A stretch of DNA of 58,230 bases from Gemmatimonadota bacterium (lineage in GTDB: Bacteria > Gemmatimonadota > Gemmatimonadetes > Gemmatimonadales > Gemmatimonadaceae): the NCBI GenBank assembly GCA_021413975.1, contig JAIOPJ010000005.1, positions 1-58,230 on the forward strand. Direction: 5' to 3'. Below the pieces are notes generated by a model. That model did no database searches, was not told the origin of the DNA, and worked only from the letters and a program-made list of their open reading frames with translations. The translations under genes and the position numbers were made by a program. Every line of letters begins with the position of its first letter. Position 1 is the first letter of the stretch. This document shows, one piece after another, positions 1 through 8,860 of the stretch.

Positions 1-2382
1 CGCGCTCGGCCCCGCGTTCGACGCCACGATCGTGTACGTGACCGTGCCGTTCTGATTGACCGAGACGACGCCGTCCGTCTTGGTGATGCTCAGGTCACTG
101 GTCGGCGTGATGACCGTGTTGTTGTCGGTCGCCGAGTTGTTGCCGGCGGGGTCGTTCACGCCACCCGGGGCCGTGATCGTCGCCGTGTTCGTGATCGTGC
201 CGGATCCGCTGGCCGTCACGGTCGCTGTGAACGTCGCCGAGCCGCCGCTCAACAGGTTCACGCTCGCCGCGATGTTGCCGCTCCCGCTCGCCGGGCAGAC
301 CGAGCCCGCCGTCGCCGAGCAGGTCCAGGTCGCGCCCGTCACGTTCGCCGGGAAGACGTCGGCGACCGTCGCCGCCGTCACCGCCGTGGGCCCGGCGTTC
401 GACGCCACGATCGTGTACGTGACCGTGCCGTTCTGGTTGACCGAGACGATGCCGTCCGTCTTGGTGATGCTCAGATCACTCGTCGGCGTGATGACCGTGT
501 TGTTGTCGGTCGCGCTGTTGTTGCCGGGGACGGGATCGGTCGCACCTGCGGGGACCGCGATCGTGGCCGTGTTCGTGATCGTCCCCGAGCCGCTGGCCGT
601 CGCCGTCACCGTGAAGGTCGCCGTCCCGCCGATCAACAGGTTCACGCTCGCGGCGATGTCCCCGCTGCCGCTCGCCGGGCAGGTCGAACCCACCGATGCG
701 GCGCAGGTCCACGTCGCGCCCGTGACGTTCACCGGGAACGCATCCGTAACGGTCGCCGCGGTGACCGCATTGGGACCCGCGTTGGACGCGACGATGGAAT
801 ACGTGACCGTCGAGCCCTGATTGACTCCCGTGACGCCGTCCGTCTTGGTGATGCCGAGGTTCGCCGACGCGATCACCGTCGTGGCGTCATCGGGGCTCAC
901 GTTGTTCGTCTGGTTCCCCGCCGGTTCGCCGCCGCCCGACACGCGCGACCGGTTGATCACGCTGGGGGCCGCCGCGGCCGCCACCCCGACCGTGAGCGTG
1001 ATCACGCCGGTCCCGCCGTTCGCCGCGATCACGGTGGGCGACGTGCACGTCACCGCCTGCCCGACCGCACCGCAGGTGAAGCCGCCACCGGTGCCGGACA
1101 CGAAGCTCAGTCCGGTGGGGAGCGTGTCGAGCACCGTCACGGTGCCCGCGCTCGCCAGACGGCCCTGGTTGGTCACCGTGAGCGTGTACACGCCATTCAC
1201 GCCGACGGTGAAGTTCCCCGTATGTGACTTGGCGATGATCAGGTCGGTCTGCGCATTGACCGTCGTGGGGTCCGCCGCGGAGTTGTTCGCGGTGATCAGG
1301 GCGTTCCCCGCAGGCTCGCCCCCTCCGCTCACCCGTGCCGTGTTCGTGATCGAGGCCGCGGCCGTTCCGCTGACGTTCACCGTGACCGTGATGGCCGGGT
1401 ACGCCGCCCCCGATGCCAGCGCCGTCGCGCGGGTGCAGGTGACGATCTGCCCCACCACGCCGCAGGTCCACCCGGTGCCGGTGGCAGCCGTCGGCGTGAG
1501 TCCCGCGGGGAGCGTGTCCAGGACGGTGACGGTCCCCGTCGTGGCGACGTTGCCCGAGTCGCGCACCGTCACCGTGTAGGTCGCGCCGACCTGTCCCTGC
1601 GTGAAGTTCCCCACGTGCGTCTTGGTGACGCGCAGGTCGACGGCGAGGATGCTCGTGAGGTCGCCCAGGTCGAACCCGGTCGCGCCCAGCGAGGTCGCCG
1701 CCCCTGCGGTGAGCGGCACGGTGTAGAGCACCGAGCTGCCGGCGCTGTTCGAGACGATCAGTCGCCCCTGCGCGTCGAACGCCGAACCGGTGATCGTCCC
1801 GGCCATCCCGGTGATCGCGCCGACGTTCGTCACCGCGCCGCCCGCGAGAGGGACGGTATAGAGCGTGGTCGCCACCGTGGCGTAGAGCGTCCCGTTCGGC
1901 GCGAACGCCATGTCGCCGCCGCCGGTCACCATGCCCGTCAGTGCCGCACCCGTGGCCGTCGCGGCGCCGGTGGCCACCGAGATGGTGTACAGCTGCGTGG
2001 AGTTGGTGTTCATCGCGTACAGCGTGCCGGCGGCGTCGAACGAAAGACGCGGCAGGTACGGGATCCCGGCACCGGTGCGCCCGATGAACACCGGGACCGC
2101 CGCCGGCGCGTTCGGATTCCACGTGAAGACCGAGTCGTTCCCGGCCGTCCCGGCGATGAGCACCATGAGACCGTCGCTCGCGCGCTGCGCCAGCGCGGCC
2201 TTCACGCCGCCCACGAGACCGTTCCGCACGACCGCGGGCAATCCCGTGGCCGGGCCGATCGCGTAGATGTTGGTCTGGTTGACGCCGTACACGTACAGCT
2301 GAGCCGCTGCCGTGGACGGGGCGCCGAGCGACAAGCCGAACGCGATCAGCATCGCGGCGCGCACACGCCGAAGGAGTGCCAC
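1..2382 (-). CDS. DUF11-repeat secreted surface protein (C-terminus beyond the window)
   Basis: The frame is open from a GTG at 2382 to the window edge, about 794 codons. GGAG lies 7 bases before the GTG; an in-frame ATG at 2352 is the alternative start. The N-terminus has basic residues, a hydrophobic stretch and an AAA-Q cleavage-like site, so export is likely. Residues about 30-240 contain repeated LYT(I/V)-type strands separated by Gly-rich turns, like a beta-propeller of the surface-protein type. From about residue 245 there are four or more DUF11 repeats with the pattern D-L-x-I-x-K, N-G-x-Y/T-T, A-x-V-T-D/V-x-P, C-x-x-x-G and ITNTA. The last units are near-identical DNA repeats. DUF11 proteins are usually stalk-like surface or secreted adhesins. 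That role is inferred here, and the anchoring end is not visible. Confidence 0.85.
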   Translation of the reverse strand, partial: MALLRRVRAAMLIAFGLSLGAPSTAAAQLYVYGVNQTNIYAIGPATGLPAVVRNGLVGGVKAALAQRASDGLMVLIAGTAGNDSVFTWNPNAPAAVPVFIGRTGAGIPYLPRLSFDAAGTLYAMNTNSTQLYTISVATGAATATGAALTGMVTGGGDMAFAPNGTLYATVATTLYTVPLAGGAVTNVGAITGMAGTITGSAFDAQGRLIVSNSAGSSVLYTVPLTAGAATSLGATGFDLGDLTSILAVDLRVTKTHVGNFTQGQVGATYTVTVRDSGNVATTGTVTVLDTLPAGLTPTAATGTGWTCGVVGQIVTCTRATALASGAAYPAITVTVNVSGTAAASITNTARVSGGGEPAGNALITANNSAADPTTVNAQTDLIIAKSHTGNFTVGVNGVYTLTVTNQGRLASAGTVTVLDTLPTGLSFVSGTGGGFTCGAVGQAVTCTSPTVIAANGGTGVITLTVGVAAAAAPSVINRSRVSGGGEPAGNQTNNVSPDDATTVIASANLGITKTDGVTGVNQGSTVTYSIVASNAGPNAVTAATVTDAFPVNVTGATWTCAASVGSTCPASGSGDIAASVNLLIGGTATFTVTATASGSGTITNTATIAVPAGATDPVPGNNSATDNNTVITPTSDLSITKTDGIVSVNQNGTVTYTIVASNAGPTAVTAATVADVFPANVTGATWTCSATAGSVCPASGSGNIAASVNLLSGGSATFTATVTASGSGTITNTATITAPGGVNDPAGNNSATDNNTVITPTSDLSITKTDGVVSVNQNGTVTYTIVASNAGPSA
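21..900. repeat. Tandem 381-bp repeats encoding DUF11 units
   Basis: The block starting near position 21 recurs 381 bases later (127 codons) near 402 with only scattered differences over at least 100 bases. A more diverged third copy, shifted by one extra codon, starts near 786. Differences between the first two copies are largely synonymous on the minus strand, for example AAT versus AAC in a VNQN motif. This is internal duplication of a protein domain within one gene. Confidence 0.85.
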
Positions 2383-2522
2383 GGCGCGGCTCCGCCCACG
2401 CACGGTGGGCGCGTCACTACTCAATAGAAGGGGGCGCGAGCTCAGGCTCGTTATCCCAGGGGGCAGGTTCGTACCGTCACGGGAGAAATATCACGGATGC
2501 GAGGCGACAAGAAAAGCGGCAG

Positions 2523-2539
2523 TGTCACAATATTTGACA
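2523..2539. promoter_or_regulatory. Candidate operator TGTCA-N7-TGACA
   Basis: A perfect 5-bp inverted repeat with a 7-base AT-rich spacer lies about 140 bases upstream of the DUF11-repeat gene, in the gap between it and the nucleotidyltransferase gene. The surrounding 217-base gap shows no gene. The regulator is unknown; this is a sequence observation only. Confidence 0.3.
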
Positions 2540-2599
2540 TTCGCGCGCGCCCGCCCCGCACCGGAGGCTCGGAACCGGCGCCGCGACGCGCCCCGACCC

Positions 2600-3592
2600 T
2601 CACAAACGGGGAGCCCGCACTTCCGTGTGGTCACCCAGGCTCACCGATCCCGTGATCCCCTCCAACAGCACCTGGTCACCCACCATCGAGTCCGTCAGGA
2701 TGCACGACGAGAGCGTCGACCGGTCGCCGATGATCGTGTCACGCATCGTGCAGTTGCTCACGACACTCTCCCGGCCGATGACCACGTTCGGCCCCAGGAT
2801 GCAGTCGGTCACGCGGGCGCCATCCTCGATCCGCACCGGGTCGACGATCTCGACGTTCTTGAGCCCGCGGCTCGGCAGGTGCGATCGGCCCTGCTCGAGC
2901 ATCACGCGGTTCGTGTCGAGCAACGTGTCGAGCTTGCCCGCGTCGTACCAGCCCGCCACGTCGACCACGCGGATCTTCGCGCCCTTGTCGATCATGTACT
3001 GGAAGGCGTCGGTGAGGTAGTACTCGCCCTTGTTCGCCGGCTGCTGCAGCACATGGGCGATCCCCTCGTACAGGAGCTTCCAGTTGCGGATGTAGTACAG
3101 GCCGATGTTCGCCCGCTTCGAGATCGGCGTGCTCGGCTTCTCCACGATCCGCGTCATGTGGCCCGCGGCGTCGGTCACCACCACGCCGAAGCGCTGGTAG
3201 TCCTCGACCTCCTTCGTCCAGATGATGCCATCGTCGGTCGAGTCGTTGATGATCGCGAGGTCGGTGTCGAAGATCGTGTCGACGAAGATGATCAGCACCG
3301 GCTGGTCCACGAACGGCCGCGCCAGCTCCACCGCGCCCGCCGTGCCGTCCTGCACCAGCTGCTCGACGAAGATGCCGGGGATGTTGAACGCGGTGCGGGC
3401 GTGCGCCTCCACCGTCCCCTTCAGGTGGCCCGTGATGTAGATGACCTGCTCGACGTTGCCGAGCTTGGCCACGTCATCCATCACGTAGTCCATCACCGGC
3501 TTGCCGGCGACCTTGAGCATCGGCTTGGGGACCGTATGCGTGTGCGGGCGCAGGCGTGTCCCCTTCCCCGCGAGCGGGATGATCACCTTCAT
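2600..3592 (-). CDS. Sugar nucleotidyltransferase (RmlA/GlmU-like) with hexapeptide tail
   Basis: The 330-residue product begins with the nucleotidyltransferase signature: AGKGTRLRP at residues 8-16, then PKPM at 22-25. The activating domain covers about 2-235, with the acidic FVDT segment expected at the metal site. Residues about 250-325 contain repeated I/V-G-x and hexapeptide-like strands (left-handed beta helix). This is the layout of glucose-1-phosphate thymidylyltransferase and related sugar-1-phosphate nucleotidyltransferases, which make NDP-sugars for envelope polysaccharide. The exact sugar and nucleotide cannot be read from sequence. The start overlaps the stop of the upstream cupin gene in an ATGA, so the two are translationally coupled. 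Confidence 0.9.
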   Translation of the reverse strand: MKVIIPLAGKGTRLRPHTHTVPKPMLKVAGKPVMDYVMDDVAKLGNVEQVIYITGHLKGTVEAHARTAFNIPGIFVEQLVQDGTAGAVELARPFVDQPVLIIFVDTIFDTDLAIINDSTDDGIIWTKEVEDYQRFGVVVTDAAGHMTRIVEKPSTPISKRANIGLYYIRNWKLLYEGIAHVLQQPANKGEYYLTDAFQYMIDKGAKIRVVDVAGWYDAGKLDTLLDTNRVMLEQGRSHLPSRGLKNVEIVDPVRIEDGARVTDCILGPNVVIGRESVVSNCTMRDTIIGDRSTLSSCILTDSMVGDQVLLEGITGSVSLGDHTEVRAPRL

Positions 3593-3969
3593 GGCGCGGA
3601 GGTCCCTTCGCGACCGTAGCGGTCGGTGAGCCGCACCACGTCATCGAGATGCGGCGTGGAGGATTCGAGGATGTCGCAGTCCGTGACGGCCTCCATCTGG
3701 TGCACGGTGCCGGGCGTGTTGCGGTAGCTCTGCCCCGCCTTGAACGGCAGCTCGACGAGCTTGTCTCCCTGCTTCACGCGGTAGATCATCTCGCCGCGGA
3801 GCAGGTGGATCGTCTCGTCCTTCATGTTGTGGTACTGCAGCGAGAGCGCGTGCCCCGCCTTCACGTGGAGCACCTTGCCCACATAGTGCTCGGTGTGGGC
3901 CCAGATCGTCTCATGCCCCCACGGCTTCTGCACGAACCGTACGTCGAACCACCCGGCCTGCGCTGTCAC
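3589..3969 (-). CDS. Cupin-domain protein, mannose-6-phosphate isomerase-like
   Basis: About 126 residues make a single small beta-barrel cupin. The first motif is seen in SLQYHNMKDETIHLLRG (His, His and Glu in the usual spacing) and the second in GTVHQMEA. A KPWGHE segment near the N-terminus resembles the C-terminal half of bacterial type II phosphomannose isomerase/GDP-mannose pyrophosphorylase. The start is taken as GTG 3969, which overlaps the TGA of the ferredoxin gene; a longer reading frame upstream only covers that gene's sequence. The coupled nucleotidyltransferase downstream supports a role in sugar-phosphate or NDP-sugar supply. It could also be a free-standing cupin of unknown substrate. 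Confidence 0.85.
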   Translation of the reverse strand: MTAQAGWFDVRFVQKPWGHETIWAHTEHYVGKVLHVKAGHALSLQYHNMKDETIHLLRGEMIYRVKQGDKLVELPFKAGQSYRNTPGTVHQMEAVTDCDILESSTPHLDDVVRLTDRYGREGTSAP

Positions 3970-4547
3970 GAGAGCATCTCCATTGGGGTCGCGGTGAGGC
4001 TCGACGGCGTCGTCACGCACGCCGCGATGCACTGCCCGCATCCGGTACAGGCCGCGCCGATCAGCGGGCGACCACGGTCATCCAACCGCAACGCGTCCTC
4101 GCCCACCGGGCAGACGCGCACACAGATCCCGCACTCCACGTCGCGCCAGGTGATGCAGCGCCCCTGGTCGACCATCAGCTCCGCCATCCGCACATCCCGC
4201 CAGCCCCACGGCGGCACCTCGAGCGCCGGCGTCGGGCAGGCCTGCGCGCAGGGCATCGTCTCGCACATGATGCACGCCGTCACGTCCACTTCCAGCGCCG
4301 GCGTCCCCGCCGCCAACCCCGCCGACGACGGCAGCGGACGGATCGCGTGCACCGGACAGGCCGTCGTGCACGCCCCACAGCGCGTGCACGCCGCCACGAA
4401 GGCCGGCTCGGGCAGCGCCCCGGGAGGGCGGACATGCGGCACCGGTGCGATGCGCTCGCTGAAGGCCCCCACGGCCTCACGCAACGCGCGCTGCAGCCCT
4501 TGGGCGAAGAAACCCCGCCGGTCGAGCCGGTCCGGATCGTCGTTCAT
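3966..4547 (-). CDS. Four-cluster 4Fe-4S ferredoxin protein, NapF/NapG-like
   Basis: The start is ATG 4547, giving 193 residues; longer upstream reading has no protein-like character. A DRRGFF motif at the N-terminus resembles the twin-arginine-type starts of NapG/NapF-like proteins, although a hydrophobic core is weak. Four cysteine groups follow: CTRCGACTTACP, CIMCETMPCAQACP, CGICVRVCP and CTGCGQCIAAC. Together they can ligate four [4Fe-4S] clusters. Such proteins shuttle electrons or assist molybdoenzyme maturation, but no nitrate reductase or other molybdoenzyme is in this window. The coupling to the cupin gene by GTGA overlap is unexpected, and the real partner is unknown. Confidence 0.85.
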   Translation of the reverse strand: MNDDPDRLDRRGFFAQGLQRALREAVGAFSERIAPVPHVRPPGALPEPAFVAACTRCGACTTACPVHAIRPLPSSAGLAAGTPALEVDVTACIMCETMPCAQACPTPALEVPPWGWRDVRMAELMVDQGRCITWRDVECGICVRVCPVGEDALRLDDRGRPLIGAACTGCGQCIAACVTTPSSLTATPMEMLS

Positions 4548-4629
4548 CGTCACAAATTGACGATTCAGGAGCGAAAAGGTTTGGTCCGCGGGAGCCGCGC
4601 CGCTCGGGCGGAACGCCCCCCGCCGCGCG

Positions 4630-5436
4630 CTACTTGCCGACCAGCGCGACCACGCGCACCGGCCCGCCCGAGCCGCCGCGGGTCTTGATCGGGAGTGCCA
4701 TGAGCAACGCGCCCGTCCGGGGCAGCGCCGAGAGGTCCGCGAGGTTCTCGAGCGCGGGCACGTTCGCGGCGCCGAGCACCCCGTGCACCGCGAATCCGGG
4801 GGCGGACCCGAAGTCCGTCGATGGCGCATCCACGCCGAGCATGGCCACGCCCCGCGCGACCAGCGCGCGCGCGGCCTCCACCCCGAAGCTCGGGAAGTGG
4901 AGCACCGACCGTGGCGCCGCGTCGGCGCCGAAGTACCGGGCGGGGTCGGCCCAATAGCGTGCCCAGCCCGTCCGCAGCAGGACGATCGCGCCCCGGGGGA
5001 TCGGGCCGAACTGGCGCTCGTGCAACTCCACGTCGGCGACCGACAGGGCGTAGTCGCGATCGGCGGCGCTCTGCGCCGTCACGTCGATGACGACCACCGG
5101 CGCCATGAGGACCGAGAGCGGGATCCGCTCATTGGTCCATCCGGTGCCCGAGGCGTGTCGCGGCGCGTCCAGATGCGTCGCGAAATGCTCGTTCAGCGTG
5201 AGCCGGAACATCGCGCCGGTCGCGCTCGCGGTGATGGTGTCGAGCTTGAAGGGGTCGCGTGAACCGGGCCAGGCGGCCGCGTCGGCGGCGAGGTCGTGCG
5301 TGAGGTCGACGAGCGTGTACCCCGACAGGTCGATCGGCCCGCCGGTCGTGCGACCGCGAACGGCCACGGCGCAGGACGCGAGCAGCGACAACGCGAGCAG
5401 GGGCAGCGCGAGCGTGTTGGACAATACGACCCGCAT
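4630..5436 (-). CDS. Cyclase-family lipoprotein (kynurenine formamidase-like)
   Basis: From ATG 5436 the product has 268 residues. The first 20 form a lipoprotein signal ending in LLASC, so the protein is probably membrane-anchored on the outside. The cyclase-family metal motif H-x3-H-x-D-x-P-x-H appears as HFATHLDAPRH, and VDLTHDL near the mature N-terminus is the other family hallmark. Later DAPSTDFG and HGVLGAANV segments also match. These enzymes are metal-dependent amidohydrolases, the best known being N-formylkynurenine formamidase (KynB). An exported lipoprotein form makes tryptophan catabolism less certain, so the substrate is left open. Confidence 0.85.
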   Translation of the reverse strand: MRVVLSNTLALPLLALSLLASCAVAVRGRTTGGPIDLSGYTLVDLTHDLAADAAAWPGSRDPFKLDTITASATGAMFRLTLNEHFATHLDAPRHASGTGWTNERIPLSVLMAPVVVIDVTAQSAADRDYALSVADVELHERQFGPIPRGAIVLLRTGWARYWADPARYFGADAAPRSVLHFPSFGVEAARALVARGVAMLGVDAPSTDFGSAPGFAVHGVLGAANVPALENLADLSALPRTGALLMALPIKTRGGSGGPVRVVALVGK

Positions 5437-5474
5437 GGCACACTCTGGACGGGAGGTGGCCTGCCTCGCGCTCC

Positions 5475-7280
5475 TCACGACCACGGCGCGCGCGGTACCG
5501 TGCCGGCCGGCCGCACGTCGACGTCCGTCGCGGGAGGCGGACTGTCCAGCGCGTCCCGCACGGCCTGCGCGAGCGAGAGTTCGCTGAAGGGCTTCTCGAG
5601 CAGGAAATGCGCGTTGCGTCCCCCGGCGCGCTCCAACTCGTCGGACACGTACCCCGACATCAGAACGACGCGGATGTCGGGATACCGTGCTCGCACGCGA
5701 CCGGCCAACTCGATCCCGTTGATCCCGGGCATCACGACGTCCGTGAGGACCAGATCGATGCGGCCACTCTTCTCCGCCACGATGCGCTGCGCCTCCTCGG
5801 CGTCCGCGGCCACGAGTGTGCGGTATCCGCGATTCGTGAGGATGCGCTCCACGAGTCCACGGACACCGACCTCGTCCTCGACGACGAGCACGGTCTCCGA
5901 GCCATGCAGCGCCGGGAGGCGCGCCGGCGTGTGCGTCGCGTGCTCCTCCGGGGAACGGAGCCTCGGCAGGTACACGTGAAAGACCGTCCCACGGCCGACG
6001 TGGGAGTCGAGCGTGATGTGGCCACCGGACTGCGCGACGATCCCGAACACGGTGGAGAGCCCGAGTCCCGTGCCCCTTCCGGCCTCCTTGGTGGTGAAGA
6101 ACGGTTCGAAGACCCGCTCGAGGTGATCGGAGGCGATGCCGTCACCCGAATCCGCCACGCTCAGTTGCACGAAGGCGCCGCTCGGCAGGCCGTGGGAGGA
6201 CTCGTAGGCTCCCAGTCCGTTCAATTGCGCGTTCCGGGTGATGATCGTGATGCGCCCCCCCTGCGGCATCGCATCGCGCGCATTCAGGACGAGGTTCATG
6301 AGCACCTGCTCGATCTGGCCCGGATCCGCCGCGATCCATCCGAGATCGGGCTCCGATTCGATCACGAATTCGATGTTCGCTCCGATCAGGCGTCGGAGCA
6401 TCGAGAGCGTGGCCGAGACCACCGAGTCCAGCCGGAGCGGGACCGGCTGCAGTACCTGTCGGCGACTGAACGCGAGGAGTTGCCTCGTGAGCGCGGCCGC
6501 CCGCGTCGCGGCGGAGTGGATCTCGGCGACGTCGACCGCGGCCGGATGCGTCTCGCCGAGTCGGACGGCTATCAGTTCACTGCAACCGAGGATGACAGTC
6601 AGCAGGTTGTTGAAATCGTGCGCCACACCCCCGGCGAGCGCCCCGATCGCCTCCATCTTCTGTGACTGCCGTAGCTGATCCGCGAGCTGGCGGCGCTCCG
6701 ACACGTCCCGGAAGCTCCAGACGCGTCCCACGATCGTCCCGTCCACCGCCTGCGGCTGCGAGTACCGCTCGAAGACCCGTCCATCCTTGAATGCGAGCTC
6801 ATCGAAGCTCTCGGCGTCCGGCACGCGGTAGAGCTCCTCGACTCTGGCCACGAAGCTCGCCGGATCGGCCAGTTGATCGAGGACGTACCCGATCGCCAAC
6901 GCGTCGTCGCCCTGCGAGGAGATCTCCGGGGGGATCCGCCAGAGATCGAGGAACCGCTGGTTCATCCGCACGATCCTCCCGTGTTGATCGACGACGAGGA
7001 TCCCGTCGGCGGTCGACTCGAGCGTGGCGGTCATCTGCGAGACGATCTGCGTCAACTCCCTCTTCGACTCGATGCTCTCGGCCAGCGCCTCCTGCAGCCG
7101 CTGGAAACGCTCGACGAACTCCTGGGAGAGGATCTCCAACGAGTGCGACAGCATGGCGCGATCGTCGTCGGACTGCGTGTACGCCTTGTCGACCGCCTCG
7201 ACGAGTCCCGCGAGATCGCTCGGCAGAGCGTCGACACCCCCCAGGTGTTGTCGCAGCTGGCGCTCCAGGAGCTTGTGCAC
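5475..7280 (-). CDS. Hybrid histidine kinase: PAS, HisKA, HATPase, receiver
   Basis: The 601-residue protein starts at GTG 7280, 4 bases after the FIST gene stop. Residues 1-90 are likely helical with no membrane segment. A PAS domain covers about 86-195 (GILVVD, MNQRF). The HisKA box GGVAHDFNNLL carries the predicted phospho-His at about 221. The ATPase domain has N333 in NLVLNARDA, DSGDG near 378 and GTGLGLS near 403. A receiver domain from about 463 has acidic residues near 468-470, the predicted phospho-Asp near 514 in LTDVVMPG, and the conserved Lys in EKPF. It is a cytoplasmic hybrid kinase of the common soil type, whose input is likely the adjacent FIST protein. Confidence 0.95.
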   Translation of the reverse strand: MHKLLERQLRQHLGGVDALPSDLAGLVEAVDKAYTQSDDDRAMLSHSLEILSQEFVERFQRLQEALAESIESKRELTQIVSQMTATLESTADGILVVDQHGRIVRMNQRFLDLWRIPPEISSQGDDALAIGYVLDQLADPASFVARVEELYRVPDAESFDELAFKDGRVFERYSQPQAVDGTIVGRVWSFRDVSERRQLADQLRQSQKMEAIGALAGGVAHDFNNLLTVILGCSELIAVRLGETHPAAVDVAEIHSAATRAAALTRQLLAFSRRQVLQPVPLRLDSVVSATLSMLRRLIGANIEFVIESEPDLGWIAADPGQIEQVLMNLVLNARDAMPQGGRITIITRNAQLNGLGAYESSHGLPSGAFVQLSVADSGDGIASDHLERVFEPFFTTKEAGRGTGLGLSTVFGIVAQSGGHITLDSHVGRGTVFHVYLPRLRSPEEHATHTPARLPALHGSETVLVVEDEVGVRGLVERILTNRGYRTLVAADAEEAQRIVAEKSGRIDLVLTDVVMPGINGIELAGRVRARYPDIRVVLMSGYVSDELERAGGRNAHFLLEKPFSELSLAQAVRDALDSPPPATDVDVRPAGTVPRAPWS

Positions 7281-7284
7281 GCCG

Positions 7285-8424
7285 CTACCGCTCGTTCACG
7301 GTGGTGATCGTCATTGTCGAATTCCGGAGTTCGGAGGTGAGCGGCGCGGAGAACGGGGCGATCTCGCCGTACGAGTAGAACCCTCCGAGCACGGTGCCCT
7401 CGCCGAACACCGAGCGCACGCTCTCCACTTCACTCTCCGTGTGCTGCTTGAGGAGCAGCTTCCGGCCGACGCAGCTGATCAACAGGGCGAATGCAGGGGA
7501 GCTCGATCCCGGACCCTCGTGACACGCGAGTGCCGCACCCTGCGCACCGTCGATCAACTGGTCCGTGTTGGCCTTCATGAGGCGCACATAGCTCCCCTCG
7601 GGGACGTCTCCGGCGAACGTGAGCGAGCCCGCCTCCTCGTCGATCCCGACGATCGTCCTCACCACGCGGGGCTGCCCGTTCGCGCCGCGCAGACTGAGCG
7701 GGAAGAGCAGGCCACTCGACGGCAGACGCGCCGCATGCGGCCCGAGGTACCGCCGATAGAGCGAGAGCGCCGACTCACCGTCGAGCTCGAACAACACGTT
7801 CCCGCGCGATCGCGTCACGAGGCGATCGGGGCCGAACGAGTCCCATCCACCCATCGAGCCGAACCCGACTTCGACGCGCTCGCCGTAGAACCCGATCGCG
7901 GCGACGGCGCCGACGTGATGCGCGCGATCGCAGTAGATGGTCGTCTCGCCGAAGCGGGCACCGTCGCCGGCGAGCCCTCCCGTCGCCGCGACATGGGAGG
8001 GGAGAGCATCGCTGAGGCCGGTCACGAGGTCCGAGCCGTTCACATCGAGCCCGGTCGAGAAGACGATCACGTGCTTGAGGTCCTTCGCGAGCAAGGACGA
8101 CGCCAGCTCGCGCCCGACGGCGGCACTCTCCGCCGCACTTGGCAAGGGAAGGCACACGACGCGCGTCGCGGTGGCGTCGAACTCGAGCGCGGTCGCCACG
8201 ACGCTGTCGTCGTGCACCTCCACGCCGCAGATCTCGCCCGCGGTCGAGCAGCCGACGATGGCGGCCTCCGGGTACCGGGCGTGCAGCGCCGGGAAGACCG
8301 TGGCGGAGCGCAGGGCAGCCGGAGCCCCGAACACGAGAACCAGCTGTGCGTGGAAGGGGCTCGACGAGACCTGGCGGTCGACCCATCCGCTCGCGAGGGT
8401 CCAGAGCTGCTGTTCGATGCGCAT
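7285..8424 (-). CDS. FIST N/C-domain ligand sensor protein
   Basis: The 379-residue product has no signal peptide. GCSTAGEICG near residue 60 and TGGLAGDGARF near residue 150 are typical of the FIST N domain. The C-terminal half (GSMGGWDSFGP, then CVGRKLLL and GGFYSYGEIAP near the end) matches FIST C. FIST domains occur in or beside signal transduction proteins and are thought to bind small ligands. Here the gene directly precedes a histidine kinase with a 4-base gap, so the two probably form one sensory unit with FIST as a separate input subunit. Confidence 0.92.
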   Translation of the reverse strand: MRIEQQLWTLASGWVDRQVSSSPFHAQLVLVFGAPAALRSATVFPALHARYPEAAIVGCSTAGEICGVEVHDDSVVATALEFDATATRVVCLPLPSAAESAAVGRELASSLLAKDLKHVIVFSTGLDVNGSDLVTGLSDALPSHVAATGGLAGDGARFGETTIYCDRAHHVGAVAAIGFYGERVEVGFGSMGGWDSFGPDRLVTRSRGNVLFELDGESALSLYRRYLGPHAARLPSSGLLFPLSLRGANGQPRVVRTIVGIDEEAGSLTFAGDVPEGSYVRLMKANTDQLIDGAQGAALACHEGPGSSSPAFALLISCVGRKLLLKQHTESEVESVRSVFGEGTVLGGFYSYGEIAPFSAPLTSELRNSTMTITTVNER

Positions 8425-8860
8425 GGGAGGGCGGATGGTCGATTCAGGTGGACATCACGTCGCGATCAGAGGGATCCACCGCCGAGTTGCGCTCAAACAT
8501 GGACCAAACTCGGACGCGCCACAACGGCGACCAGATCGCGGCGCGGGAGGCCCGGACCACACGAATGGCGTCTACCGGAGGCCCCACAGCACCCACGTTG
8601 CTCCAACAGTTCCGCCAGAACCGTTCACGCCCTCGCTGGTCACTGCCTCCCTGGTCCGCCCCACCTCACCGGTCGCGCGTCCGCGGACGCGCAACCGGAC
8701 GGCATCTAACGCCTGCCGCACGGGCCGCGTGCACGAGTCTCGCCTCGTCCGACAGCGACACGCCGCCCAGCATCAGGTTATCCAGCGCTGGCGACGTTAC
8801 CGCGCCGAGTCACCTCCGTCCTCATGCGGCGGGGCGGTCCGCCTCTGCTCCCGCGGGCAG
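8425..8860. other. 436-base gap without a convincing gene
   Basis: No reading frame on either strand here shows protein-like composition or a good ribosome site. The palindrome CCAGCGCTGG lies at 8782-8791. A weak attC-like arrangement at 8704-8783 was considered and rejected. The promoter of the FIST/kinase pair is expected in this stretch on the minus strand, but I could not place it. Confidence 0.5.

Noticed and set aside
887..2122. A 411-codon frame opposite the repeat region in another minus-strand frame.
   Set aside because: The DUF11 pattern is clear in the adjacent frame; this one is an Arg/His-rich shadow.
8704..8783. attC-like arrangement with ATCTAAC at 8704 and GTTATCC at 8777.
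   Set aside because: The left core fits RYYYAAC, but the right core breaks GTTRRRY at two positions and the inner arms pair poorly. No integrase or cassette genes are near.
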